DNA of 64,000 bases from Prevotella melaninogenica. Its GTDB lineage: Bacteria; Bacteroidota; Bacteroidia; Bacteroidales; Bacteroidaceae. The position numbers and the translations under genes were made by a program. Every line of letters starts with the position of its first letter. Position 1 is the first letter of the stretch. The notes below the pieces were generated by a model. That model did not search any database. It had not been told where the DNA came from and saw nothing but the letters and a program-made list of their open reading frames with translations. The stretch spans positions 1,058,001 through 1,122,000 of the forward strand of contig NZ_CP072349.1 of assembly GCF_018127965.1 (NCBI RefSeq), in the 5' to 3' direction. Shown here one piece after another: positions 11,064-20,636 of the stretch.

Positions 11064-11834
11064 ATGAACCAGATAAGCCCATTGGCCTTTGTTCATCCAG
11101 AGGCAAAACTTGGTGATAACAATATAATTGGTCCATTCTGTTATATCGATAAGAATACAGTTATCGGTGATAATAATGTATTCCAAAACAGCGTAACCAT
11201 CCATGTTGGTGCACGTTTAGGCAATAACAACGAAATATTCCCAGGTGCCAGTATCTCTACAAAACCTCAAGATTTAAAGTTTAGAAATGAGGAAACACTT
11301 TGTGAGATTGGTGACAACAACTCTATTCGTGAGAATGTTACTATTTCACGTGGTACGGCTTCAAAGGGTGCAACAAAGATTGGTAGTAATAACCTACTGA
11401 TGGAATGTGTACATATTGCACATGATTGTGTTATTGGTTCTGGTGACATTATTGGTAATGCAACCAAATTTGCAGGTGAAGTGATAGTTGATGATAATGC
11501 TATCATATCTGCCAATATTCTCTGTCATCAGTTCTGCCATATTGGTGGATACGTTATGATACAGGGTGGAAGCCGTTTCTCTATGGATATTCCACCATAT
11601 ATCATTGTAGGAAAAGAGCCTGCCCGCTATATGGGAATTAACCTCATTGGTCTTCGCCGTCGTGGCTTTTCAAATGAACTCATTGAACTTATCCACAATG
11701 CTTATCGCATCCTTTATGGAACAGGTACACGTGCCGAGAACATTCAGAAGATTAAGAACGAACTACAGATTACGCCAGAGATTCAGAAGATTATAGACTT
11801 CGTTGAATCATCTGAACGTGGTATCATTAAATAA
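11064..11834 (+). CDS. lpxA: Acyl-ACP--UDP-N-acetylglucosamine O-acyltransferase
   Basis: First step of lipid A synthesis, transferring a 3-hydroxyacyl chain to UDP-GlcNAc. The 256 residues start with a left-handed beta-helix (hexapeptide repeats about 3-185). The catalytic His is in ECVHIAHDC near 122. The signature IVGKEPARYMGINLIGLRRRGF leads into the C-terminal helical domain. It lies 18 bp after lpxC-fabZ and is the last gene before a strong terminator at 11841-11868. Confidence 0.96.
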   Translation: MNQISPLAFVHPEAKLGDNNIIGPFCYIDKNTVIGDNNVFQNSVTIHVGARLGNNNEIFPGASISTKPQDLKFRNEETLCEIGDNNSIRENVTISRGTASKGATKIGSNNLLMECVHIAHDCVIGSGDIIGNATKFAGEVIVDDNAIISANILCHQFCHIGGYVMIQGGSRFSMDIPPYIIVGKEPARYMGINLIGLRRRGFSNELIELIHNAYRILYGTGTRAENIQKIKNELQITPEIQKIIDFVESSERGIIK

Positions 11835-11840
11835 AGACTA

Positions 11841-11868
11841 TCCCCTCCCCTTTCAAAGGGAGGGGGAA
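11841..11868 (+). terminator. Terminator after lpxA
   Basis: TCCCCTCCCCTTT pairs with AAAGGGAGGGGGA around a tiny loop, giving an unusually GC-rich stem for this AT-rich DNA. It ends the lpxD-lpxA cluster. Confidence 0.75.
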
Positions 11869-11948
11869 TCTTTAAAAGCGAACGAATAGGTTGAGTATTT
11901 CCACAACTTAAATAAGTTGGAAAATATTATTTATAATCATTTATCAGC

Positions 11949-12860
11949 TTGAAAAACAAAACATTAATAGTCATCACTGGCCCAACAGGCGTTGGCAAGA
12001 CAGAAGCCACTCTCCGTATTGCAGAGCATTTTAATGTACCTGTTATCAATGCTGACTCCCGACAAATATTCTCTGAGATTCCTATAGGAACAGCAGCACC
12101 AACGGCAGAACAGCAGCTGCGTGTACAACACTATTTTGTTGGTAATCATCATTTGGAAGATTACTATTCTGCAAGCCTATACGAACAAGATGTACTTAAT
12201 ATTATTAACAGCCAGCACACACCAATCTCGTTACTCTCAGGTGGTTCAATGATGTATATTGACGCTGTATGTAATGGTATTGATGATATCCCGACGATTC
12301 TTCCTGAAATACGAGAGAAAATGATGAAACGCTTAGAAGCAGAAGGATTAGAACAGATGTGTAATCTGTTACGAGAATTGGACCCTGAGCACTGGAAGAT
12401 AGTTGACAGGAATAATCCACGTCGTGTTATCCATGCCCTTGAGATATGTATCCAAACTGGAAAAACATATACATCTTTCCGTTCCAATACTATTAAAGAT
12501 CGTCCTTTTAATATCATCAAGGTTGGATTAAACCGTGATAGAGACAAACTCTATAATAGAATCAATCAGCGAGTATTAGACATGATTGAAGAGGGAATGA
12601 TAGAAGAAGCACAACAAGTTTATCCTAAGCGAACTCTAAATTCACTCAACACGGTTGGATATAAGGAGCTATTTGAATACCTTGATGGCTTAACAACACT
12701 TGATGAAGCCATATTTAAAATACAGAGTAATACTCGAAGATACGCTCGCAAACAGCTCACATGGTATAAAAAAGATACCGCTTTTCAATGGTTTAATCCC
12801 GATAACATTAAAGAAATCTTAAATTATGTCCATACAATGATATCAAATACAAGTAAATAA
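11949..12860 (+). CDS. miaA: tRNA dimethylallyltransferase
   Basis: Adds the dimethylallyl group to A37 of tRNAs reading UNN codons. The P-loop GPTGVGKTEAT is at about residue 10, followed by NADSRQIF near 34 and LSGGSMMYIDAV near 96. R-x-x-Y-ARKQLTWYK near 270 is the tRNA-binding signature. The 303-residue length is normal. It sits between lpxA and the penicillin-binding protein on the same strand, after a terminator. Confidence 0.95.
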   Translation: MKNKTLIVITGPTGVGKTEATLRIAEHFNVPVINADSRQIFSEIPIGTAAPTAEQQLRVQHYFVGNHHLEDYYSASLYEQDVLNIINSQHTPISLLSGGSMMYIDAVCNGIDDIPTILPEIREKMMKRLEAEGLEQMCNLLRELDPEHWKIVDRNNPRRVIHALEICIQTGKTYTSFRSNTIKDRPFNIIKVGLNRDRDKLYNRINQRVLDMIEEGMIEEAQQVYPKRTLNSLNTVGYKELFEYLDGLTTLDEAIFKIQSNTRRYARKQLTWYKKDTAFQWFNPDNIKEILNYVHTMISNTSK

Positions 12861-12937
12861 GTACTTTTGTATCAAACGTATTATAGCAATATTATAAACA
12901 TAGGCAAGTAGCTTTAAAACTTGAAGGTTGTCAATCA

Positions 12938-15463
12938 ATGATAAAGAAAATATTTAAATTCATTAGAAGTATATTCCGAGGAATTTTCAATTTCTTCCCA
13001 TGGTACGCAAAACTATATAAAGGTCGTGCTTGGTACACGAAGATGGCTGTCGGAACAGTATCTTTCTTTGTGGCTATCTTCCTCTATTTAGGAATGGTAG
13101 ACATTAACTTCCTTTGGCTCTTTGGCAAGTCACCAGGTTTTATTGATATAAAAACTCCTCCAACCTATGCTGCATCAGAGATTTATAGTGCAGACTCTGT
13201 CCTCATTGGTAGATTCTATAAAGAGAATCGTACACCAGTAAAGTATGAGGAGGTAACCCCTGCATTCTGGAACGCACTCATCAGCACAGAGGACGAGCGC
13301 TTCTATAGCCATAATGGTATAGACTTTATGGGTATCGGTGGTGCCATCAAGGATGCCGTAACGGGTAGTGGAGGTCGTGGTGCATCAACCATCACACAGC
13401 AGTTGGCGAAGAATATGTTCCGTGTTCGTACGCAATATTCTTCAGGTCTATTAGGTCATGTACCAGGCTTGCGAATGCTCATTATGAAGAGTAAAGAATG
13501 GATTATTGCTGTGAAATTAGAGTTGATCTATTCAAAGAAAGAAATTCTGACAATGTATGCCAACACCGTTGACTTTGGCAACAATTCTTTTGGTGTAAAG
13601 ACAGCTGCTAAGACTTATTTTAATACAAGTCCTTCAAAGTTATCTATTGATCAAGCTGCAACGTTGGTAGGTATGTTGAAAGCTACTACCTATTATAATC
13701 CAATCTTGCACCCAAAGAATTCTATTCGACGTCGTAACACTGTGCTGTATAATATGGTTACACATAATGTATTACCACATGATGAGTACGCACTATACTC
13801 TAAGCGACCTATGAAGTTGGATATACACGTAGAAGAAAACTATGATGGTCAAGCTCAGTACTTCCGTGAATATATATCAGAATACTTCAAAGATTGGATG
13901 AAAGACAATGGTTACGACCTCTATAGCAGTGGTTTAAAGATCTATACCACCATTGACACTCGTATGCAGAAGTATGCTGAGCAAGCTGCAACAAAGCAGA
14001 TGGAAAAGGTTCAACAAACTTTTGATAACCACTGGAGAGGTATGCAGCCTTGGCGCGATGCAAAGGGAAATGAGATTCCAGGCTTTATTGAGGGCATTGC
14101 TGAACGTCAGCCTTTCTATAAGAAGCTATTACAGAAATACCCTAACCAGCCTGATAGCGTTCTCTATTATCTCAACAAACCACATAAGGTGACTCTCTTC
14201 GACTATGAAAAGGGGCATATTGAGAAAGAAATGTCATCAATGGACTCTATCCGTTATATGGTTAAATTCATGCACTGTGCAATGGTTGCTATGGAACCAG
14301 AGACTGGTGCGGTAAGAGCTTGGGTGGGTGACATTGATTTCAAAACTTGGAAATATGATAAGGTTGTTGCACAGCGTCAACCAGGTTCAACCTTCAAACT
14401 ATTCGTCTACTCAGAGGCATTCAATCAAGGACTGACCCCTTGTGATAAACGTCGTGATGAATATATCAGTATGCAGGTTCTTGATAAGAAGACTGGTCAG
14501 ATGAAGACTTGGACCCCACACAATGCCAATGGTAGATTCTCTAATGATTCTATTACACTGAAGAGTGCTTTTGCTCGCAGTATAAATTCCATTGCTGTAC
14601 GCTTAGGACAGGAGATGGGCATCAAGAATATTATCCGTACAGCTCAGGAGATGGGTATCAAGAGTCCGTTGGATGATGAGCCTTCATTGGCACTCGGTTC
14701 AAGCGACGTAAACTTATTAGAATTGGTAAATGCCTATAGTACTGTAGCAAATGATGGTGAACATCATGTTCCAGTTGTCGTTACACGCATCTTAGATAAA
14801 GACGGAAACGAGGTATATGTAGCACCAAAAGACCACGAGAGAGCATTACCTTACAAGACAGCATTCCTCATGCAGGAAATGTTGAAGGCTGGTGTGAACG
14901 AAGGTGGTGGTACAAGTCAAGCATTACGTCATTATACTTTTGGGGATACAGACTGGGGAGGAAAGACTGGTACAAGTAATAACCACTCTGATGCTTGGTT
15001 TATGGCAGTCAGCCCTAAACTTGTCGTTGGTGCATGGGTTGGTGGTGAATATCGCTCCATCCACTTCCGTACAGGAGCCTTAGGACAGGGGTCAAAGACT
15101 GCACTACCTATCTGTGGAGAGTTTATTTACAGCTTAATGCGCGACAAGGCTTTCCAAAAGTATCATGCTAAGTGGCAGTTAGATCCAGACGAGGATATCG
15201 ACCCTTCAATGTACAACTGTCAACCTACAGTAGTTCGGCGTGCTGCTCCTGATTCTTTGCGTGACTTTACAACAGGACATAGACGTCATCAGGAGGAAGA
15301 GGAAGAGCCTATCGACGGACACGAAAATACAGACGAGGGTGGCTTTATATTAGAACCAGCTCCACAACCTACTCCAGAACGGCAGGGCAATAGTTCTAAT
15401 AATGAATCGCCTCAAATTATAAAGAAGGCGAAGAAGCCACGCAGTGAAGATATGGAAATTTAA
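12938..15463 (+). CDS. Class A penicillin-binding protein (PBP1A family)
   Basis: Bifunctional peptidoglycan synthase of 841 residues. One N-terminal membrane helix (about 34-55) is followed by the GT51 glycosyltransferase domain with the catalytic Glu in STEDERFYSHNGIDFMG near 112 and GGRGASTITQQLAKN near 146. The transpeptidase domain has SxxK in PGSTFKLF near 488, SxN in ARSINS near 548 and KTGTSNN near 678. The C-terminal tail is acidic and proline-rich. It synthesises and crosslinks glycan strands at the inner membrane. Confidence 0.95.
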   Translation: MIKKIFKFIRSIFRGIFNFFPWYAKLYKGRAWYTKMAVGTVSFFVAIFLYLGMVDINFLWLFGKSPGFIDIKTPPTYAASEIYSADSVLIGRFYKENRTPVKYEEVTPAFWNALISTEDERFYSHNGIDFMGIGGAIKDAVTGSGGRGASTITQQLAKNMFRVRTQYSSGLLGHVPGLRMLIMKSKEWIIAVKLELIYSKKEILTMYANTVDFGNNSFGVKTAAKTYFNTSPSKLSIDQAATLVGMLKATTYYNPILHPKNSIRRRNTVLYNMVTHNVLPHDEYALYSKRPMKLDIHVEENYDGQAQYFREYISEYFKDWMKDNGYDLYSSGLKIYTTIDTRMQKYAEQAATKQMEKVQQTFDNHWRGMQPWRDAKGNEIPGFIEGIAERQPFYKKLLQKYPNQPDSVLYYLNKPHKVTLFDYEKGHIEKEMSSMDSIRYMVKFMHCAMVAMEPETGAVRAWVGDIDFKTWKYDKVVAQRQPGSTFKLFVYSEAFNQGLTPCDKRRDEYISMQVLDKKTGQMKTWTPHNANGRFSNDSITLKSAFARSINSIAVRLGQEMGIKNIIRTAQEMGIKSPLDDEPSLALGSSDVNLLELVNAYSTVANDGEHHVPVVVTRILDKDGNEVYVAPKDHERALPYKTAFLMQEMLKAGVNEGGGTSQALRHYTFGDTDWGGKTGTSNNHSDAWFMAVSPKLVVGAWVGGEYRSIHFRTGALGQGSKTALPICGEFIYSLMRDKAFQKYHAKWQLDPDEDIDPSMYNCQPTVVRRAAPDSLRDFTTGHRRHQEEEEEPIDGHENTDEGGFILEPAPQPTPERQGNSSNNESPQIIKKAKKPRSEDMEI

Positions 15464-15760
15464 GTAATTCGTAATTCTTAAAATGGAACTTATGATTACT
15501 TTTGGTTGATAAAGAAATCAGAATACTTTGGTAATTGATTAATAACTATCAATTCTCTTCCTCAAACAACAAACTTCTATATATTCACAGAGACTTTTAC
15601 CTCTGTGAGTATATATGAAGGTTTTTGTTTTATCTATAGCCTCTTGTCAGTAAACTTAACAATAGGTCGTTGTAATTATACAGAAAAGGCGCAAGGCATA
15701 AATATAACTTAGTATCAAACATAACTACCAACTGCAAAGGGAACTAAAGCCCCCCAATCA
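15464..15760 (+). terminator. Intergenic region with terminator hairpin (15571-15621)
   Basis: An inverted repeat with core TTCACAGAG / CTCTGTGAG (about 15584-15609) is extended on both sides by AT pairs and followed by a T-rich tract (GGTTTTTGTTTT). It ends the penicillin-binding protein transcript. Nothing else was recognised up to the helicase start. Confidence 0.65.
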
Positions 15761-17536
15761 ATGTCACAAAAGAAGGTAAACATAGACGTAAATACGATTG
15801 ACTTGGATAATACAGAGTTGCAAAAAGCACTTCAGATTATTCAGTTTACAAACAATTCCCTATTCCTCACTGGAAAAGCAGGAACAGGAAAGTCTACATT
15901 TCTACGTTACATTGCTGCGACAACAAAGAAAAAACATATTATTCTTGCACCCACAGGTATAGCTGCTATCAATGCAGGTGGTAGTACACTGCATAGCTTC
16001 TTCAAACTTCCATTCTATCCTCTTGTCCCAACTGACAAACGTTATTCTGCTCGTAATCTACGCAGCACAATGAAATACAATGGTGACAAGTGTAAACTTT
16101 TGCGGGAAGTCGAACTAATCATTATTGATGAGATTAGTATGGTTAGAGCTGACATCATCGACTTCATCGACAAAGTACTGCGCATATACAATCGTAATAT
16201 GCGCGAGCCATTCGGTGGGAAACAGCTTCTCTTGGTAGGCGACATTTATCAGTTAGAACCTGTTCTAAAGGAAGAGGATCGTCGACTCCTACAACCCTAT
16301 TACCCAAGTAGCTACTTCTTTGATGCAAAGGTGTTCCAAGATTATCCACTTGTGAGTATTGAACTCAATAAAGTCTACCGTCAAAACGACCCTCACTTTA
16401 TTTCTATTCTTGACCATATCCGTACGAATCAGGTTACTGACACAGATTTCAACCATATCAATGAACGTGTTGGTGCAAGTTTGGAGAATACAAACAAGCC
16501 GGAAGGAGATTTCACCATTACCCTATCGACTAAGCGAGATACAGTAGACTGGATAAACAATGAAGGACTTGATAGCCTTGATGGAGACCCTGTGATGTTC
16601 TTAGGTGAAATCAAAGGAGAGTTTCCTGAGAGTAGCCTCCCTACTCCTATTGAGTTAAACCTCAAGGTGGGAGCACACATCATGTTTATCAAAAATGACA
16701 TTGAAAAACAATGGGTTAATGGAACCTTAGGTATTATTATCGGTATTGATGAGGAAGCTGGAATCCTCTATGTCCATACAGAAGAGGGAGATGACTTACA
16801 GGTGCAACATGAGATGTGGGAGAATATAAGGTACCGATTCAATGAGGAAGAACAACGAATTGAAGAGGAACAAATAGGTACTTATATACAATTCCCCATT
16901 AAGTTGGCTTGGGCTATCACTGTACATAAGAGTCAGGGACTAACTTTCAAGAACGTAAATATTGATTTTACAGGCGGTGTCTTTGCTGGTGGTCAGGCAT
17001 ATGTTGCTCTATCACGCTGTACCAGTCTTGAAGGTATTACACTTAAGGAACCACTGCGTAGAAATGAGGTCTTTGTAAGAAGTGAAGTAACACATTTTGC
17101 CAGACACTACAACGATAATAATATTATATCGACAGTACTCAAACAGAGCAAGGCTGATAAAGAATACTACGATGCTGTATGTGCTTTCGACAAGGGAGAC
17201 TTTGATGCTTTCCTGTGTAGCTTTTTTCTTGCTATTCATAGCCGTTATGATATTGAACGACCAGCAGCCAAGCGGTATATCAGACGAAAACTGAACCTCA
17301 TTAACCAGCTACGTAATGAAAATGAGGAACTTAAGCGACAACAAGCTAAGAAGAATGAGTATCTCAAAGAGCTGTCAGTAGAATATGTTATGATGGGTAA
17401 AGAGTGCGAGCGTGAAGAAATGAATGAGGCAGCTATTGCCAATTATGAGAAGGCTATTGCACTCTATCCTGATAATCCAACAGCACAGAAAAGATTGAAG
17501 AAATTAAAACATTCAACCGAAAAAGATAATAAATAA
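15761..17536 (+). CDS. Pif1/RecD-like AAA helicase with C-terminal TPR
   Basis: Superfamily 1B helicase-like ATPase of 591 residues. Motif I (Walker A) is GKAGTGKST near 37, motif II is IIIDEISMVRAD near 121, and the C-terminal UvrD-like motifs VHKSQGLTF near 388 and ALSRCTSLEGI near 415 are present. The last 110 residues form a coiled coil and a TPR-like repeat (EAAIANYEKAIALYPDNPTAQKRL), an addition common in Bacteroidota. It probably unwinds DNA in repair or replication restart. The next gene overlaps its stop (TAATG), so the two are translationally coupled. Confidence 0.88.
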   Translation: MSQKKVNIDVNTIDLDNTELQKALQIIQFTNNSLFLTGKAGTGKSTFLRYIAATTKKKHIILAPTGIAAINAGGSTLHSFFKLPFYPLVPTDKRYSARNLRSTMKYNGDKCKLLREVELIIIDEISMVRADIIDFIDKVLRIYNRNMREPFGGKQLLLVGDIYQLEPVLKEEDRRLLQPYYPSSYFFDAKVFQDYPLVSIELNKVYRQNDPHFISILDHIRTNQVTDTDFNHINERVGASLENTNKPEGDFTITLSTKRDTVDWINNEGLDSLDGDPVMFLGEIKGEFPESSLPTPIELNLKVGAHIMFIKNDIEKQWVNGTLGIIIGIDEEAGILYVHTEEGDDLQVQHEMWENIRYRFNEEEQRIEEEQIGTYIQFPIKLAWAITVHKSQGLTFKNVNIDFTGGVFAGGQAYVALSRCTSLEGITLKEPLRRNEVFVRSEVTHFARHYNDNNIISTVLKQSKADKEYYDAVCAFDKGDFDAFLCSFFLAIHSRYDIERPAAKRYIRRKLNLINQLRNENEELKRQQAKKNEYLKELSVEYVMMGKECEREEMNEAAIANYEKAIALYPDNPTAQKRLKKLKHSTEKDNK

Positions 17537-18069
17537 TGGAGAAGAAAAAGAGTCTTTCAAAAATTATAGCAACAATCGTTTTTGGTATTGTTTTCATCAT
17601 TATTGCTATTGTGTCTTGTAATCAAAGCAAAACTATAGAAGGCAGTAACAATGGAGATACTGTTGCCGCAAAAGAGTTTATGCCACATGTTGAGAATGGT
17701 AAACTAAATGTTGATTTACAGAGCATTACCTCTATTCGCTTTCCTAAGTATAAGACAGCAAAAGCAATACCTTTTATACCCGATTCTGTTAGTTTAGCGG
17801 CTGACGAAGAATCGGTTGAAAGTGGAAACTATTCAGCAACACTACTTCTTGATACTATTCCAAGTAAGGAGTTTTATCAGAGAATAGACCTTGCAGCACA
17901 GCATGATACGTGTTGGGATATTAACAAATTTGCTTATACTTACGAAAAAAAAGATAAAGCAGGAGGTGTGTATAAAGTCGTATTTAGTAAAGGTGGACAG
18001 CAGATATTTGTCACTCATCTTAATAAAGACATGATAAAAAATACGAATCAAACGAAGCCGAACAAATAA
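17536..18069 (+). CDS. Putative lipoprotein, function unknown
   Basis: A 177-residue protein with a basic N terminus, a hydrophobic stretch and a candidate lipobox (AIVSC, Cys about 28), so probably membrane-anchored and facing the periplasm. No family was recognised. Its ATG overlaps the helicase stop codon by one base. The rest is a soluble, mixed-charge domain ending in a lysine-rich tail. Confidence 0.7.
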   Translation: MEKKKSLSKIIATIVFGIVFIIIAIVSCNQSKTIEGSNNGDTVAAKEFMPHVENGKLNVDLQSITSIRFPKYKTAKAIPFIPDSVSLAADEESVESGNYSATLLLDTIPSKEFYQRIDLAAQHDTCWDINKFAYTYEKKDKAGGVYKVVFSKGGQQIFVTHLNKDMIKNTNQTKPNK

Positions 18070-18091
18070 ACATCATAAATACTCCCCTAAT

Positions 18092-18165
18092 GATGTTAGG
18101 AAACAATACCAAAGTAATAAGAACTATATATTGTGGTCTAATAACTGATTTGGGATTAATAAAAC
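18092..18165 (+). repeat. Gene-remnant repeat shared with 27276-27348
   Basis: About 70 bp beginning GATGTTAGGAAACAATAC match the segment at 27276-27348 with few mismatches. In the better-preserved second copy it is open and reads DVRKQYYSYKNYTYCGLMTD; here the same reading needs a frameshift. It looks like the decayed 3' part of a duplicated gene. Both copies lie just downstream of a lipoprotein gene. Confidence 0.45.
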
Positions 18166-18170
18166 ACATA

Positions 18171-18207
18171 AAAAAAGTGTCAAAGCAAGTAGCTTTGACA
18201 CTTTTTT
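18171..18207. terminator. Bidirectional terminator between lipoprotein and ferritin genes
   Basis: AAAAAAGTGTCAAAGC and GCTTTGACACTTTTTT form a perfect 16-bp stem around a 5-nt loop, A-rich before and T-rich after, so it works on both strands. Confidence 0.9.
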
Positions 18208-18223
18208 ATATCCTTTTCAAGTC

Positions 18224-18709
18224 TTAACGAGCCTGCTCGAGCTTGCTATCAATATGTGCAATAGCATGGCTCTCCAAGTGAGCAAATGAATCGAGAATAT
18301 CCTTAACATTCTTCTCTTCCTCTACCTGCTCATCAATATACTTTGCAATGAAGTTCTGTGATGCACGGTCCTTCTCCTCATCAGCAACATCTGCCAACTT
18401 GTTGATAAGTTCTGTAACCTTCTGCTCATGAGCAAATGTATCAACAAAAGCCTCCTTTGCGTCTGTCCAACTTGTCTTAACAGTATCGATACTGGTAAGG
18501 ATAACCTCACCACCACGATGAAGAACAAACTGAGCCATATCCATTGCGTGCTGTCTCTCCTCTTCTGCCTGCTTGTACATCCAACTTGAGAAGCCCTTCC
18601 AGCCTTCCTTACGGAACCAGCAAGACATCTGTAAATAGAGATTTGATGACCACATTTCTGCCGCAATCTGCGCATTGAACGCATCCTGCATCTTCTTTGA
18701 TATATTCAT
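18224..18709 (-). CDS. ftnA: Ferritin (non-haem, bacterial FtnA-like)
   Basis: Iron-storage protein of 161 residues forming a four-helix bundle and presumably a 24-mer cage. Ferroxidase-site residues are visible: Glu in AAEMWSSNLYLQM near 17, EEERQHAMDM near 50 (E and H), and EEKNVKDIL near 130. It is transcribed alone from a good promoter at 18775-18806. The 5' leader contains a perfect 14-bp palindrome, a possible operator. Confidence 0.93.
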   Translation of the reverse strand: MNISKKMQDAFNAQIAAEMWSSNLYLQMSCWFRKEGWKGFSSWMYKQAEEERQHAMDMAQFVLHRGGEVILTSIDTVKTSWTDAKEAFVDTFAHEQKVTELINKLADVADEEKDRASQNFIAKYIDEQVEEEKNVKDILDSFAHLESHAIAHIDSKLEQAR

Positions 18710-18727
18710 TTCTTGTTCTTTTTAATT

Positions 18728-18741
18728 AGTAATTAATTACT
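18728..18741. promoter_or_regulatory. 14-bp palindrome in the ferritin leader
   Basis: AGTAATTAATTACT is a perfect palindrome between the predicted transcription start (about 18768, minus strand) and the ferritin ATG. The position suits an iron- or redox-responsive repressor, but no known consensus is matched. Confidence 0.35.
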
Positions 18742-18774
18742 TACTTCGTTAGTCACTAATAATAATTCCGACTG

Positions 18775-18806
18775 CAAAATTACAACATTATTATTATTTT
18801 TCCAAA
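18775..18806 (-). promoter_or_regulatory. Ferritin promoter
   Basis: On the minus strand TTTG (18803-18806) is followed after 20 bp by TAATTTTG (18775-18782), an exact fit to the Bacteroidota -33/-7 consensus. Confidence 0.7.
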
Positions 18807-18985
18807 TTATCAGCCTAAAAATATGATTTTGTACATACTTATTAAGGTGAATAAACGGTTCATCCTAAGTCTACAATATAAATTGCAAACTTAGAGATTT
18901 GGGTTTAATAAAGGTCTGTTATAAATGATTATCACCCATATCACACAATCTATTTTATCACCCCAACCACATTTATACTCCCTTT

Positions 18986-19042
18986 TTAGATGATGTGCTA
19001 TCGCCCCGCACATGTTGTGCTGAGGGCAAACACCAATGGTGC
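18986..19042. repeat. 22-bp phased palindrome array, copy 2
   Basis: Full units GCACATGTTGTGC (19008) and ACACCAATGGTGC (19030) are 22 bp apart. One period earlier (18986-18998) a half unit ends GATGTGC, the reverse complement of the terminal GCACATC seen in copies 1 and 5. This copy is therefore in the opposite orientation. The surrounding ferritin-ilvE gap (18710-19160) holds no gene. Confidence 0.8.
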
Positions 19043-19160
19043 TGAGCACTAATTAAGTTGCTACATATTGCTATGAAAAAGTGTATCTTATATTATTAGG
19101 AATGTGGTTTACACCCAAACAGAAAGACAAACGTATTTCATCGTGCTTTCATATATAAAA

Positions 19161-19217
19161 AAAGATTTGCATCAAAGCGGTTACTAAAAGTAAACCCAAA
19201 CTTTGATACAAATCTTT
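19161..19217 (-). terminator. Terminator after ilvE
   Basis: AAAGATTTG...ATCAAAG pairs with CTTTGAT...CAAATCTTT, a 16-17 bp stem with a larger internal loop, positioned just downstream of the ilvE stop on the minus strand. Confidence 0.65.
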
Positions 19218-19263
19218 GTTTTCTATACTTATCTTTATAAACGTATTCTCGTTCTACAAAAGA

Positions 19264-20280
19264 TTATTCAATTACGACAGTTGTCCAACCATGCTTGTCT
19301 TCTATTGTGCCATATTGAATACCACGGAGAGTTTCATAAAGTTTGGTAGACCATGGTCCTGGTTTGTCACCAAAACTATAAACCTTACCCGTCTCCATAT
19401 CATCAAGATGTGATATCGGAGAGATAACTGCTGCTGTACCACAAGCACCAGCCTCCTCAAAGCTATCCAATTCATCTTCTGAAATAGGACGGCGCTCTAC
19501 CTTCATTCCAAGGTCCTCAGCAATCTGCATCAGACTCTTGTTCGTTATAGATGGTAAAATAGAACTTGACTTTGGAGTAACGTAAGTATCATTCTTGATA
19601 CCAAAGAAGTTGGCTGCACCACACTCGTCAACATACTTCTTCTCCTTTGCATCTAAATAGAACTCTGAAGCATAACCTTGCTCATGTGCACGACGATTTG
19701 CTCTAAGTGATGCAGCATAGTTACCACCTACCTTATACATACCAGTTCCCAATGGGGCAGCACGGTCAACATCACGAACAATAACATAAGGATTAGCACA
19801 GAAGCCACCCTTAAAGTAAGGACCAACAGGGGTAACAAAGATTAAGAAGCAATATTCCTCTGCTGGACGAACACCCACCTGAGCAGATGTACCAATTAAC
19901 AACGGACGAATATAGAGTGAAGCACCACTCTCGTAAGGTGGGATATATTCTTGATTAAGACGAACAACTTTCTTAACCATTTCAGCAAATAACTCTGTTG
20001 GTACTTCTGGCATCACAATACCACGACTTGTATTCTGCAAACGTTTTGCATTTTCTTCTACACGAAAAACACGCACTTTACCATCTGGACAACGATATGC
20101 CTTTAATCCCTCAAAAGCCTCCTGACCATAGTGAAGACAAGTTGCTGCCATGTGAAGTTTAAGATACTCGTCTGAACTGACTTCTACCTCACCCCACTTA
20201 CCATTGCGATAGTAACAGCGAACATTATAATCAGTTGGCATATAGCCAAATGATAAACTTGACCATTCTATATCCTTCAT
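19264..20280 (-). CDS. ilvE: Branched-chain amino acid aminotransferase
   Basis: PLP enzyme of fold class IV that makes leucine, isoleucine and valine from their keto acids with glutamate. At 338 residues it matches the long BCAT type. The PLP Lys is in MYKVGGNYAAS near 182, and the phosphate-binding region GTAAVISPI is near 285. A monocistronic unit is likely: a TACTTTTG promoter box lies upstream at 20321-20328 (minus) and a terminator downstream. Confidence 0.94.
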   Translation of the reverse strand: MKDIEWSSLSFGYMPTDYNVRCYYRNGKWGEVEVSSDEYLKLHMAATCLHYGQEAFEGLKAYRCPDGKVRVFRVEENAKRLQNTSRGIVMPEVPTELFAEMVKKVVRLNQEYIPPYESGASLYIRPLLIGTSAQVGVRPAEEYCFLIFVTPVGPYFKGGFCANPYVIVRDVDRAAPLGTGMYKVGGNYAASLRANRRAHEQGYASEFYLDAKEKKYVDECGAANFFGIKNDTYVTPKSSSILPSITNKSLMQIAEDLGMKVERRPISEDELDSFEEAGACGTAAVISPISHLDDMETGKVYSFGDKPGPWSTKLYETLRGIQYGTIEDKHGWTTVVIE

Positions 20281-20407
20281 ATTATTTTCGTGTTAAGTTA
20301 TTATTCATGACAATTATCTACAAAAGTAAACAAAATATTCTTACCATACAACCAAATAACAAGTTAATTAAACTTACATTTCGTTTTCTAAATAAGAAAA
20401 TAGAGAA

Positions 20408-20596
20408 TTATTGCTTTCCTAAAAGCTTCTGAATCTCGTTGTCGGTACGCTTAAGTTTTTGTTTACAGAGCTTTACTAACTCTTGAGCTTCTTTTAATTG
20501 GGCAGCCATAGAGTCTATATCAAGTTCTCCACGTTCCATTTTATCTACAATAGCTTCCAATTTATGAACTGCTTCTTCGTATTTTATTTCTTTCAT
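20408..20596 (-). CDS. xseB: Exodeoxyribonuclease VII small subunit
   Basis: A 62-residue all-helical subunit: MKEIKYEEAVHKLEAIVDKMERGELDID matches the family N terminus. It assembles with XseA to degrade single-stranded DNA. It lies 40 bp after xseA on the same strand. Confidence 0.93.
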   Translation of the reverse strand: MKEIKYEEAVHKLEAIVDKMERGELDIDSMAAQLKEAQELVKLCKQKLKRTDNEIQKLLGKQ

Positions 20597-20636
20597 TGCC
20601 TTTTTACATTAATAATATATGGAATAATATGCTCTT

